Source: JAEUMY01 sp031394355 (GTDB lineage: Bacteria > Pseudomonadota > Gammaproteobacteria > Burkholderiales > Usitatibacteraceae). Taken from it: DNA of 64,000 nt. A program made the position numbers and the translations under genes. The stretch spans positions 80,698 to 144,697 of the forward strand of contig JANNSU010000054.1 in the NCBI GenBank assembly GCA_031394355.1, written 5' to 3'. Of the stretch, positions 22,934 to 30,665 are shown piece by piece. The first letter of the stretch is position 1. The number at the start of each line of letters is the position of its first letter. The notes beneath the pieces are model-generated. The model ran no database searches. It had not been told where the DNA came from and worked only from the letters and a program-made list of their open reading frames with translations.

Positions 22934-25003
22934 ATGAGCGGGCTCTTTTCGCGCGGCGTTCCCGTCATCCTCCAAAGCGAAGCGCCGGAGTGCGGCATTG
23001 CCTGCCTCGCGATGATTGCGTCGTACCACGGGCATCTCACCGATCTGTCTGCCATGCGGCTCAGGCTATCGCCATCGCTCAAGGGCGTGACGTTGAAGCA
23101 TCTGGCGCAGATTGCCGAGACCATGGGCCTGACAGCGCGCGGCGTGCAGGTTCCCCTGGAGGGCCTCGCGAAGCTTCAGCGTCCCGCCCTGCTTCACTGG
23201 GACATGAATCACTTCGTGGTGCTGGTTGAAGCGTCCACCAAGCACCTCATCGTTCACGATCCGGCGCGGGGCCGGCGCAAGCTGACCATTGCCGAGGCGT
23301 CCAAGCACTTCACCGGCGTGGCCATGGAATTCACGCCCGGCACCAACTTCAGAAAGACCGACGAGCGCGAAAAGATCGGTGCCTGGCAGCTGCTTGGTGT
23401 CGCCGGTGGCCTGCGTGGCGCGTTGGCACAGCTGGTCGTGCTGTCCATTGCGCTGGAGGTGTTCGCCATCGCCATGCCGTTCTTCCTCCAACTGGTGGTG
23501 GACCGCGTGCTGGTGGGCCGGGACCGGGAGTTCCTGACCGTATTGGGCCTTGGGTTTGGCGCACTCGTGCTGATCCAGGTCGCGGTCATGGCGGTACGCG
23601 CCTGGGTTGGCGTGTATCTCAGTACCCAATTCAATCTACGGCTGCTGACAGCATTGTTCAATCACTTGTTGCGACTGCCCTTGGCCTGGTTCGAGAAGCG
23701 CCATATCGGCGACATCGTCTCCAAGTTCCGTAGTGTGGATGCCATTCAGAAGACGCTGACCACCAACTTTGTCGAGACTTTCATCGACGGCGTGATGGTG
23801 CTGGTCACGCTGGCTGTCATGGTGTTCTACAGCGTCAAGCTGACTTCAGTGGTTGTGGGCGCGGCGCTGCTCTATGCCGCGCTGCGCTGGATGTTCTACT
23901 ACCCTCAGCGCTACGCGACGGACGAACAACTGGCACATGAAGCCAAGTCCAGCACCCACTTCATTGAAACACTGCGCGGGATGCTTGCCATCAAGCTCAA
24001 CTTGCGTGAGCCAGAGCGCCGCTCGGCCTACCAAAACCTGATCGTCGACCAGATCAATGCCGGCGTGAAGGTGCAAAACGTGGGCATTGCCCAGCGTGCC
24101 GCGAATGGCCTCATCTTCGGGCTGGAAAGCGTGATCGTCATCTGGCTGGGCGCGCTGCTGGTCATGGATGGCGTGTTCTCGGTCGGCATGCTGTACGCAT
24201 TCCTGGGATTCAAGCTCGTGTTTCTCACCCGCATCAACAATCTGGTCGACAAGTGGAATGAATTCCGCATGCTGGACCTGCATGCCGAACGCGTTGCCGA
24301 TATCGCGTTGGCCGAGCCGGAGAATGCACCAGGCACCAGCCTCTCCATGGGCGAAACCGATGCGCTGCACATCGACGTGAAAAACCTGGGCTTCGCCTAC
24401 GGCCCCGAGGGCATGGTGTTCCAGGGCGTGAATGCGAATATTCGCAAGGGTGAAACGCTCGCAGTCGTGGGGCCGTCAGGTTGCGGCAAGACCACGCTCA
24501 TCAAGGTTCTGCTCGGGTTGCTTCCACCCACGGAAGGTCAAGTGCTTGTGAACGGGCGGGACTTGAAGGATGGGGATCTGGGCCACTACCGGCGCCAGGT
24601 CGCGGCGGTGATGCAGGAAGACCAGCTCTTTGCCGGGACCATTGAGGACAACATCAGCTTCTTCGATGTCGAGCACGACCGTGAGCGCGTGCTGGAATGC
24701 GCCCGGATGGCCTGCATTGACGCGGAAATCCAGGCTGCGCCCATGGGATACAACACCATAGTCGGCAGCCTGGGCATGACACTCTCGAGCGGCCAGAAGC
24801 AGCGCGTCCTGCTGGCACGCGCGCTATATCGCCGCCCGAAAATCCTGTTCCTGGATGAGGCGTTTGATCAGCTTGATCTGGATAACGAGAACAAGGTGAA
24901 GAGGCGGCTCTCCGAACTGGGGATTGGGCTGGTGATTGTGAGCCATCGACCGGAGTCGGTATCCGGCGCGCTCAAGACCGTGGTGCTTGGGCCGACGGCT
25001 TAG
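22934..25003 (+). CDS. peptidase-containing ABC exporter (C39 domain)
   Basis: A 689-residue PCAT. Residues 1-140 are a C39 cysteine protease that cleaves double-glycine leaders: oxyanion Gln14, catalytic Cys20 in PECGIAC, His93 in DMNHFVVL, Asp109 in HDPARG. Residues about 155-440 are the membrane domain. The ATPase has GPSGCGKTT, LSSGQKQRVLLARAL and ILFLDEAFDQLD. All catalytic residues are intact, so it should both process and export its substrate. It forms an operon with the HlyD gene and converges on the peptide genes, overlapping the last of them by four bases. Confidence 0.95.
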   Translation: MSGLFSRGVPVILQSEAPECGIACLAMIASYHGHLTDLSAMRLRLSPSLKGVTLKHLAQIAETMGLTARGVQVPLEGLAKLQRPALLHWDMNHFVVLVEASTKHLIVHDPARGRRKLTIAEASKHFTGVAMEFTPGTNFRKTDEREKIGAWQLLGVAGGLRGALAQLVVLSIALEVFAIAMPFFLQLVVDRVLVGRDREFLTVLGLGFGALVLIQVAVMAVRAWVGVYLSTQFNLRLLTALFNHLLRLPLAWFEKRHIGDIVSKFRSVDAIQKTLTTNFVETFIDGVMVLVTLAVMVFYSVKLTSVVVGAALLYAALRWMFYYPQRYATDEQLAHEAKSSTHFIETLRGMLAIKLNLREPERRSAYQNLIVDQINAGVKVQNVGIAQRAANGLIFGLESVIVIWLGALLVMDGVFSVGMLYAFLGFKLVFLTRINNLVDKWNEFRMLDLHAERVADIALAEPENAPGTSLSMGETDALHIDVKNLGFAYGPEGMVFQGVNANIRKGETLAVVGPSGCGKTTLIKVLLGLLPPTEGQVLVNGRDLKDGDLGHYRRQVAAVMQEDQLFAGTIEDNISFFDVEHDRERVLECARMACIDAEIQAAPMGYNTIVGSLGMTLSSGQKQRVLLARALYRRPKILFLDEAFDQLDLDNENKVKRRLSELGIGLVIVSHRPESVSGALKTVVLGPTA
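24433..24446. repeat. iterated palindrome TGCGAATATTCGCA
   Basis: Perfect copy inside the exporter gene just before the Walker A region, read as ANIR (context NANIRKG). Confidence 0.95.
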
Positions 25004-25152
25004 AAAATGACGTCGCCAGAACCACCGCCAACGCAGATCAACTCAAGCTCGGCCAGCTCTCGAATGGCCGCCTGTTGCTCGAGGCTGTAGCTTTCAGTTG
25101 AGGAAGTTTCATTGGTCAGACGTGTATCGGTGGCGAAAGTAGTGGTGTTCAT
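25000..25152 (-). CDS. double-glycine leader peptide precursor 1 (core SGDVIF)
   Basis: A 50-residue ORF starting MNTTTFATDTRL and ending ELELICVGGGSGDVIF. TGGAG stands seven bases before the ATG. Counted back from the third glycine, it has L-12, E-8, L-7, V-4, G-2 and G-1, matching the consensus of leaders cut by C39 peptidases, so the predicted mature product is SGDVIF. The leader is polar and otherwise unlike those of the other two precursors. The TAA lies within the end of the exporter gene on the other strand (overlap 25000-25003). Absence of Cys in the core argues against a lanthipeptide or disulfide bacteriocin. Confidence 0.85.
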   Translation of the reverse strand: MNTTTFATDTRLTNETSSTESYSLEQQAAIRELAELELICVGGGSGDVIF

Positions 25153-25215
25153 GCAATTCTCCAGTTGATCAGTAACTTTTTGTGTATCTATGGCGTTGCA
25201 GCAATGATGGGGCGG

Positions 25216-25356
25216 TCAGAAAATTACGTCGCCGGAACCGCCACCAACAAGCATCAATTCCCATTGATTCAGTTCCGTGATCTGGATCTCTGTGGTCTCC
25301 ATCGTCGATCCTTCGGTGATTTCAACTTGGCTCAGTTCAATTTGGGTCGTATTCAT
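25216..25356 (-). CDS. double-glycine leader peptide precursor 2 (core SGDVIF)
   Basis: A 46-residue ORF starting MNTTQIELSQVEI and ending NQWELMLVGGGSGDVIF. GGAGAGA precedes the ATG by five bases. The same spacing is found: L-12, E-8, L-7, V-4, G-2, G-1 relative to cleavage after the third glycine. Its last ten residues equal those of the other two precursors, yet codons differ at several positions, showing selection on the peptide and not recent duplication. The rest of the leader is acidic and Thr-rich. It lies in the middle of the minus-strand peptide array, 63 bases after precursor 3 and 63 bases before precursor 1. Confidence 0.85.
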   Translation of the reverse strand: MNTTQIELSQVEITEGSTMETTEIQITELNQWELMLVGGGSGDVIF

Positions 25357-25419
25357 GGCTGTCTCTCCAAAGTCAGATTAAGTGTATGCAAGTAACAAAT
25401 CAGCAAGATTCGGCAAAAA

Positions 25420-25566
25420 TCAGAAGATGACATCTCCGGAGCCACCGCCGACCAAAAGCAGCTCGAGTTCATTCAGTGTTTTGAGGGCAGCACCTTGAGT
25501 CTCTGCATCGGCGCCGTGGTCGATATTGAGGACCAACACATCAGCTTCCAGTTGGATCATTTCCAT
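25420..25566 (-). CDS. double-glycine leader peptide precursor 3 (core SGDVIF)
   Basis: A 48-residue ORF starting MEMIQLEADVLVL and ending LNELELLLVGGGSGDVIF, with AGGAG six bases before the ATG. The leader fits L-12, E-8, L-7, V-4, G-2, G-1 for cleavage after the third glycine, giving SGDVIF. It is the promoter-proximal gene of the three-peptide array, beginning 110 bases from the divergent HD-GYP gene. The perfect TGTGA-N6-TCACA site at 25611-25626 is 44 bases upstream of its ATG. No modification enzyme is encoded nearby, so the core is probably secreted unmodified. Confidence 0.85.
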   Translation of the reverse strand: MEMIQLEADVLVLNIDHGADAETQGAALKTLNELELLLVGGGSGDVIF

Positions 25567-25610
25567 TTTGTTCTCCTAGTTTGAAGTTCAAGTTGAATCT
25601 CAAGTAAAAC

Positions 25611-25626
25611 TGTGAAATAGTTCACA
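25611..25626. promoter_or_regulatory. CRP-family operator TGTGA-N6-TCACA
   Basis: TGTGAAATAGTTCACA is a perfect palindrome matching the CRP/Vfr/Clp half-site arrangement. It is centred between the divergent peptide genes and the HD-GYP gene, so it could act on either or both. The palindrome extends one base on each side. Confidence 0.75.
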
Positions 25627-25676
25627 GGAAACGAGAAATTAATGTAGTAGCCCCGTGAAGTCAATACGTAAAACTC

Positions 25677-27620
25677 ATGACTGCTCTTAGCCGGTTTCAC
25701 CTACTCATGCTTTCCGTCCAACCCTTGGGAAGGACGGAAACGGATCAGGCTTATGCCGCACTCCTGGCCGAAGCAAACGAAAAATTGGCCTCAGGTCATG
25801 TCGCGAATAGTGACTTTTTCATGCAGCTCACGCGGGAACTCGGACAAATCGCATCAAATGACTATGCTGAGCACCGGGCAAAGTGCCTTCTCGCAGCTTG
25901 TCAGTTTTTCTACATCACCGGTCAGCCCTTCAGTGCCATTGATCCTGCTTCCGATGCTGTGCGCCTTGCCCGGGTTGCGGGCGATCGTTCTTTGTTGCGT
26001 CGTGCGCTCAATACACTGGGAATTGTCAGCGCAGACTCGGGAAGCATTGCTCGTGCCGTTGAGTGCTATGCGGAAGCGCTGGATCTCTCCAGAGCTTTGC
26101 GTGACGAAGATGCCGAGTGTGCGACTTGGAACAATTTAGGGGTCGCATTGCTGTACTCAGCCCAATATCAGGATGCTCAAGCCTGCAATGAGCGGGCACT
26201 GCAGATGACCGAAGACAATGCTGCACTTCGGCGACACCGTGCAACGGCACTTTCAAACATTGCGCTGTGCTCATTGCATCTGGAGGATTTTCGCCGCGGG
26301 CTTGAAGCAGCTGAACAATCGATTTCAGAGCGGTCAGAGCCAAAAAATTCCGCTGAAGTGCTTTCGCGGGTGCTTTGCGAGAGTCATTACGCTCGCCTGC
26401 TGCTGGAAGTCGATAGTATTGATAAGGCTCGCGAGCGCTGTGCGATAGCACGCAGGTTTACCGCGCAGTCAAATTCCGAGCGAGCCGAAATCATCACATC
26501 GATTGTTGAAGGTCTGACTGAGGTGCAGTCGGGAAGGATTGATGTTGGCCTGTCCCGTCTGACTTCCACACTTGAGAAGGCCAGACTTCTCCGCGCCATG
26601 CTGCGTGATGCGCTGATTGCCATGGTGAAAGCCCACGAAATGATCGGGCAACCAGAGAGGGCACTTTCCTATCTTCGCGAACTCATGGATCACACCAGAA
26701 CGGTTCAGCAGGAAAATGCTCTCCGGCACAATTCGATATATCTCAAGCGGCTAGAGCGCGGCTTGGTAGACGATCCCGTTGGTTCACGCACATTTGCCAA
26801 GCGTGAAGCGCAGTTGCGGGAGCAAGTCACTCAAAAGGAGCTGATCAAGCAGGAGGCAGAGACCGAACTTGCCATCGCCGAGAAGGACAGGGCGAGGCGT
26901 GATCTCTTCAGATCTCGCATCGAGATGCTCGAGCGCATGGCGGTCACGGCCGAGTTGCGAGACGACTCGACGGGAGAGCATTCCTATCGGGTTGGCAAGC
27001 TGGCATCACTGCTTGCACATGAGTTTGGTTGCGATGAGGAAACCTGCTTCATGATCGACTTGGCTGCCCGCCTTCACGATATTGGCAAGATCGGTGTGCC
27101 AGATGCCGTCTTGTTGAAGCCAGGAAAGCTCAACGCAGCGGAATTGCAGGTGATGCGGGCGCATCCTGTGATCGGTGCAGAGCTGCTTTCCAAGAGCGAT
27201 ACACCACATGTCCAAATGGCTGAGGAGATCGCCCGCTATCACCACGAATGGTGGAATGGCAATGGCTATCCAGGCAATTTGTCCGGCACCGCCATCCCGG
27301 TCTCAGCGCGTATTACTGCCTTGGCAGATGTGTTCGATGCCCTGACTCACAAGCGACCGTACAAGGAGGCATGGCCATTCGAGCAGGCTATGGATGAAAT
27401 TGCCAGGCTGGGTGGCACTCAGTTTGATCCGCAGCTGACAGAGCTGTTCATTGAACTTGTGACCCGCTTGCGCAAGTCGCTTCCCGATCTGGATGCTTTC
27501 CTCGGCCAGGCTGCTTCGACAACGCCTTTCATGCAAGCCAGAGCAAAGATCCAGAGTGCACTCAGCAAGCCAGCCGTAGACGAAACCAGCTCAGGTAGCC
27601 GCCTCGACCTGCAACGCTGA
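25677..27620 (+). CDS. TPR-domain HD-GYP protein, putative c-di-GMP phosphodiesterase
   Basis: A 647-residue cytoplasmic protein without signal peptide or membrane segment. Residues about 50-370 are helical TPR-like repeats (RALNTLGIVSADSGSIARAVECYAEAL, WNNLGVALLYSAQYQDA, ALSNIALCSLHLEDFRRG, LSYLRELMDH). Residues about 375-425 form a charged coiled-coil. The C-terminal HD-GYP domain is intact: GEHSYRVG, HDIGKIGVPD (HD near 467), HPVIGAELL, HHEWWNGNGYP (GYP near 529), LADVFDALTHKRPYKEAW. It should hydrolyse cyclic-di-GMP. No receiver domain is present; the TPR region resembles in layout the peptide-binding domains of Gram-positive RRNPP regulators, making it a candidate receptor for the divergent SGDVIF peptides (inference). 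Confidence 0.9.
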   Translation: MTALSRFHLLMLSVQPLGRTETDQAYAALLAEANEKLASGHVANSDFFMQLTRELGQIASNDYAEHRAKCLLAACQFFYITGQPFSAIDPASDAVRLARVAGDRSLLRRALNTLGIVSADSGSIARAVECYAEALDLSRALRDEDAECATWNNLGVALLYSAQYQDAQACNERALQMTEDNAALRRHRATALSNIALCSLHLEDFRRGLEAAEQSISERSEPKNSAEVLSRVLCESHYARLLLEVDSIDKARERCAIARRFTAQSNSERAEIITSIVEGLTEVQSGRIDVGLSRLTSTLEKARLLRAMLRDALIAMVKAHEMIGQPERALSYLRELMDHTRTVQQENALRHNSIYLKRLERGLVDDPVGSRTFAKREAQLREQVTQKELIKQEAETELAIAEKDRARRDLFRSRIEMLERMAVTAELRDDSTGEHSYRVGKLASLLAHEFGCDEETCFMIDLAARLHDIGKIGVPDAVLLKPGKLNAAELQVMRAHPVIGAELLSKSDTPHVQMAEEIARYHHEWWNGNGYPGNLSGTAIPVSARITALADVFDALTHKRPYKEAWPFEQAMDEIARLGGTQFDPQLTELFIELVTRLRKSLPDLDAFLGQAASTTPFMQARAKIQSALSKPAVDETSSGSRLDLQR

Positions 27621-27641
27621 CCACGTTTGGGCTACCCAAAT

Positions 27642-27669
27642 TGACCGGGAATTCAAGAATCGCTATACT
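27642..27669 (+). promoter_or_regulatory. sigma-70 promoter of tRNA-Asn
   Basis: TTGACC and TATACT separated by 16 bases, 20 bases before the tRNA. Confidence 0.75.
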
Positions 27670-27689
27670 TCTCGGCTTTGCAGCACTAT

Positions 27690-27765
27690 TCCCTGATAGC
27701 TCAGTCGGTAGAGCGACGGACTGTTAATCCGCAGGTCCCTGGTTCGAGCCCAGGTCGGGGAGCCA
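27690..27765 (+). tRNA. tRNA-Asn (anticodon GUU)
   Basis: 76 nt including encoded CCA. Acceptor TCCCTGA pairs with TCGGGGA (one G-T), D-arm AGCTCAGTCGGTAGAGC, anticodon loop CTGTTAA with GTT, T-arm CCTGGTTCGAGCCCAGG, discriminator G. Confidence 0.97.
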
Positions 27766-27772
27766 GATTCAG

Positions 27773-27798
27773 AATGGCCCGGTTTTTACCGGGCCATT
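27773..27798. terminator. bidirectional intrinsic terminator after tRNA-Asn and soxW-like gene
   Basis: AATGGCCCGGT-TTTT-ACCGGGCCATT with a T-rich tail on the plus side. It ends two bases before the stop codon of the convergent thioredoxin-fold gene and can serve both. Confidence 0.85.
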
Positions 27799-27799
27799 T

Positions 27800-28285
27800 T
27801 CATTTCTGTGCGGACGCTTTCAGCAGGGTCCCTGCCTGAACAATCGCATCATCCAGATGTGCTCCGTAGAAATCCGGCAGCATCGCACCCTTCAAAGGGT
27901 CCACAAGCGCCCTGCCCTCGCCATTCACCAGTGTCACGACCGGGGCAAAATTGATCTTCTGCGCCTGCGAATATTCGCGATGCGTGGTGGCACGGCTGGA
28001 GAAGTCTCGCAGGGCACTGGCATCCTGCAGATTGATCTGGCGGATGAGTACCCGGCGCTTGGCCTCACCCTGCATAGGCAGGAGGTGGCTCGCCCGGATG
28101 ACTTCGCAGTAGGGACAACCCTTCAGACTGTAGAACAGCAGGATGGGCACACCCAGTCTGCGGGCTTCGTCAGCGTCAGCCTTGAGATCGGTGGCCAGCG
28201 GCAACTTGCCATCGGTGCCGGCCGAGGACGGAGAGCTGGCAAGCAGCGCCAGGAAAAGCCAGACAACGACCGAAGCCAGCCGCAT
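27800..28285 (-). CDS. soxW: thioredoxin-fold protein, SoxW-like
   Basis: A 161-residue exported thioredoxin-like protein. Signal peptide MRLASVVVWLFLALLASSPSSAG, redox motif KGCPYCEVIR near residue 60, and the cis-Pro strand NFAPVVTLVNGEGRAL. It follows soxB by seven bases and is the last gene of the sox cluster. SoxW proteins keep Sox components such as SoxY reduced in the periplasm. The gene symbol rests on position and motif, not on a diagnostic SoxW signature. The start at 28285 gives the signal peptide; the frame is open further upstream into soxB. Confidence 0.75.
   Translation of the reverse strand: MRLASVVVWLFLALLASSPSSAGTDGKLPLATDLKADADEARRLGVPILLFYSLKGCPYCEVIRASHLLPMQGEAKRRVLIRQINLQDASALRDFSSRATTHREYSQAQKINFAPVVTLVNGEGRALVDPLKGAMLPDFYGAHLDDAIVQAGTLLKASAQK
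27966..27979. repeat. iterated palindrome, GCGAATATTCGC core
   Basis: Perfect 12-base core (last flank G) in the soxW-like gene, read as EYSQ. Confidence 0.92.
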
Positions 28286-28292
28286 CCCCGCC

Positions 28293-30008
28293 TCAGGCCA
28301 TGCCCGCGTTGCCATCGACCCCGATGAGCTTCGGCAGGTTGAGTTTGCGTGGCTTGATGACCTTCTTCGCCCGCAAGTAGCCTGAGAGCAATTCCCAGAT
28401 CGGCTCGCCTGATGCGCCTTCCGCAACCGGTGCCCAGCCCGCGACCTTGTACTTCTTGTCCGCGGCGATGGGTTTGCCCTTCAGCATCATGTTGCTGATG
28501 CGCCAGTTCATTTTGCCGTTGGGGTCACATGTGTACGACAAGCCACCCACACGCACCATGTCACCGCCCTGCTGATAGTACGGGTCGGGATTGAACAGGT
28601 TGTCGCACACGTCTTCGAGAATGGTCTTGATCATCTCGCCCGTGAACTCGGTGACAGTTGTCTGCGGATACGTGATGGCAGTCTGATCCATGACATGCTC
28701 GAGCGTGATCGCCTGGCCCGGCAGCAATGAGGTTCCCCACCGGAAGCCGGGTGAGAAGGCAATGTCGGCACCTTTTACTTCCATCAGTGCGTCGAGAATC
28801 AACTGGTCGAAGGTGCCATTGAAGTTTCCGCGACGATAAAGCGTGCCTTCCGTGGTCGCGAGCTTTTCAGCAAGCTTGGCTTCGTGCGGGGCGCGATGCC
28901 TTTGAATCACGGACTGCATGTCGGCATCGGCCTTCAGCAGATTGGAGAACACCGGCAACAACTTGTATTTGAACTGTTGCACCTTTCCCGCACGCACGTC
29001 GAAATCAAGCACGCCCAGAAATTTGCCGTTACTGCCCGCATTGGTCACCAGCGTCTGGCCACCGGCATTCTTGATGATCACGGGTTGCGGCACGCCATCG
29101 TGCGTGTGGCCCCCCAGAATGGCATCCAGTCCGCGCACCCGTGAGGCCAGTTTGAGATCGACATCCATGCCGTTGTGGGAGAGCAGCACGACAACCTGTG
29201 CGCCCTTTCCGCGGGCATCCTCGATGGTTTTCTGCAGCTCCTGCTCCTTGATGCCGAAGCTCCATTCGGGCACGAAGTGGCGCGGGTTGGCGATGGGTGT
29301 GTAGGGAAAGGCCTGGCCGATGACCGCTACGGCTACACCATTCATTTCCTTCATCGTGTACGGCATGAAGACCGGATCGTTGAAGTCGGTCGTGTGCACG
29401 TTCTGGGCAACAAAGTCGATCTTGCCCTTGAAATCCTTGTCGATGATCTCCTTGACACGGGCTGCGCCGAGCGTGAACTCCCAGTGTGCGGCCATCACAT
29501 TCACGCCAAGTTGCACGCAGGCGTCGACCATGTCCTGCCCTTTGGTCCACAGCGCGGTGGCTGAGCCTTGCCAGGTATCACCCCCATCAAGCAGCAAGGC
29601 ATTCGGGCGATCGGCACGCATTTGCTTCACGAGTGTCGCCAGATGCGCAAATCCTCCGACCTTGCCATAGGTCTTCGCCGCCTTGTCGAAGTCGAGGTAG
29701 GTGAATGCATGCGCCTCGCGGCTACCAGGGCGAATACCGAATGCCTTCAGCAACGTCTCACCTACCAGGTGGGGCGGCCTGCCCGATGATTCGTTCAAAC
29801 CCAAATTGACATTGGGCTCGCGGAAATGGATCGGCAGAAGCTGCGCATGACAGTCGGTGAAGTGGAGGAAATGCACGTTGCCGAATCGCGGCAGGTCATA
29901 AAAGCCCTTGGTGGTCTGGGCCAGTGCAGAAGGCGCGTCGACCGCGAGACCCGCCGCACTGGCGGCAGCCATGACCTGCAGGAATTCACGACGGGATAAC
30001 TGGGACAT
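28293..30008 (-). CDS. soxB: thiosulfohydrolase SoxB
   Basis: A 571-residue periplasmic enzyme releasing sulfate from the cysteine-S-thiosulfonate on SoxY. Tat signal SRREFLQVMAAASAAG, then the metallophosphatase dimanganese motifs HFTDCHAQLLP, DGGDTWQGSATALW, AAHWEFT, LLSHNGMDVD and GGHTHDGVPQP. The 5'-nucleotidase-type C-terminal domain follows. Length is normal for SoxB. It lies after the GlcG-like gene and before the thioredoxin gene on the same strand. Confidence 0.96.
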   Translation of the reverse strand: MSQLSRREFLQVMAAASAAGLAVDAPSALAQTTKGFYDLPRFGNVHFLHFTDCHAQLLPIHFREPNVNLGLNESSGRPPHLVGETLLKAFGIRPGSREAHAFTYLDFDKAAKTYGKVGGFAHLATLVKQMRADRPNALLLDGGDTWQGSATALWTKGQDMVDACVQLGVNVMAAHWEFTLGAARVKEIIDKDFKGKIDFVAQNVHTTDFNDPVFMPYTMKEMNGVAVAVIGQAFPYTPIANPRHFVPEWSFGIKEQELQKTIEDARGKGAQVVVLLSHNGMDVDLKLASRVRGLDAILGGHTHDGVPQPVIIKNAGGQTLVTNAGSNGKFLGVLDFDVRAGKVQQFKYKLLPVFSNLLKADADMQSVIQRHRAPHEAKLAEKLATTEGTLYRRGNFNGTFDQLILDALMEVKGADIAFSPGFRWGTSLLPGQAITLEHVMDQTAITYPQTTVTEFTGEMIKTILEDVCDNLFNPDPYYQQGGDMVRVGGLSYTCDPNGKMNWRISNMMLKGKPIAADKKYKVAGWAPVAEGASGEPIWELLSGYLRAKKVIKPRKLNLPKLIGVDGNAGMA

Positions 30009-30031
30009 GTTTGCGTACTCTCTGCTGCGGG

Positions 30032-30547
30032 TCAGAATTCGATATCGTCTGCAATGGCCTTGATGCCTGCCTTCGCACAGGCATCATCTGCCGCCGCGCC
30101 GGGGCCGCCGGACACACCAATGCCCCCAAGAATGGAGCCTCCCGCCTCGATCAACACGCCGCCACCGATCATGGCGACTCGGGGCAGATGTCGAATCCCG
30201 CTCATGGACTTGCCGGCCTGTGTCTCTTCGGCAAGCGCTGTCGTGTTCACGCGAAAGCTCACCGCTGTCCATGCCTTTGACGTCGCTGTTTCCGGCGTGT
30301 GCGCACCGGCAAGGCGATCACGCAACATGACTTGCGGCGTGCCGCTGCGATCCACAACCGCCACAGCTGCCTGGAAACCATCCTTGCGGCATTGGGCGAG
30401 TGCAGCCTGCGCCGCTTTCAGGGCGGTTTCAGGCGTCAGCACTTTGATAGTGAAGGTGGCTGGCACGCTCTTGCTGGCCAGTACCGGCGAAGCAATCATT
30501 GAGACGGCAACGGCCGCTGCAGCGAAAGCGAGGGACTTGGGTGACAT
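30032..30547 (-). CDS. GlcG/HbpS-family exported protein
   Basis: A 171-residue GlcG-family protein (DUF336). Signal peptide ends PVLASKS; the core reads AAQAALAQCRKDGFQAAVAVVDRSGTPQVMLRDRLAGAHTPETATSKAWTAVSF and ends IGGGVLIEAGGSILGGIGVSGGPGAAADDACAKAGI, both family hallmarks. Members bind haem or cobalamin in other organisms; such a gene is a frequent sox cluster passenger. TGGAGG stands five bases before the ATG. An intrinsic terminator separates it from soxX, so it may be expressed from readthrough or its own promoter. Confidence 0.88.
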   Translation of the reverse strand: MSPKSLAFAAAAVAVSMIASPVLASKSVPATFTIKVLTPETALKAAQAALAQCRKDGFQAAVAVVDRSGTPQVMLRDRLAGAHTPETATSKAWTAVSFRVNTTALAEETQAGKSMSGIRHLPRVAMIGGGVLIEAGGSILGGIGVSGGPGAAADDACAKAGIKAIADDIEF

Positions 30548-30563
30548 GGAATACCTCCAGGCG

Positions 30564-30590
30564 AAAAAAAGCCCGGGGACATCCCCGGGC
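30564..30590 (-). terminator. intrinsic terminator between soxX and the glcG-like gene
   Basis: On the minus strand GCCCGGGGATGTCCCCGGGC is followed by seven T. The position, 17 bases before the glcG-like start, suggests it lowers expression of the downstream glcG-soxB-soxW genes. Confidence 0.85.
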
Positions 30591-30606
30591 CCAGAATGAA
30601 ACGTCA

Positions 30607-30633
30607 CTGGATCCCGGCCTTCGCCGGGATGAC
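30607..30633. repeat. REP-like hairpin element (second copy)
   Basis: CTGGATCCCGGCCTTCGCCG... hairpin with arms ATCCCGGC/GCCGGGAT; the same element as at 5614-5648 with compensated arm differences. It lies between soxX and the terminator. Confidence 0.75.
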
Positions 30634-30665
30634 AAAGCTTGCAATGCATTGCATTGCTGGCATCG

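Noticed and set aside
25165..25395. Plus-strand ORF of 76 codons across the peptide array
   Set aside because: It is the complement of the peptide genes, with no ribosome-binding site and no recognisable sequence.
25000..25566. The three short peptides as class II bacteriocins
   Set aside because: The predicted core of six residues is too short and lacks Cys or a hydrophobic helix, and no immunity gene is present.
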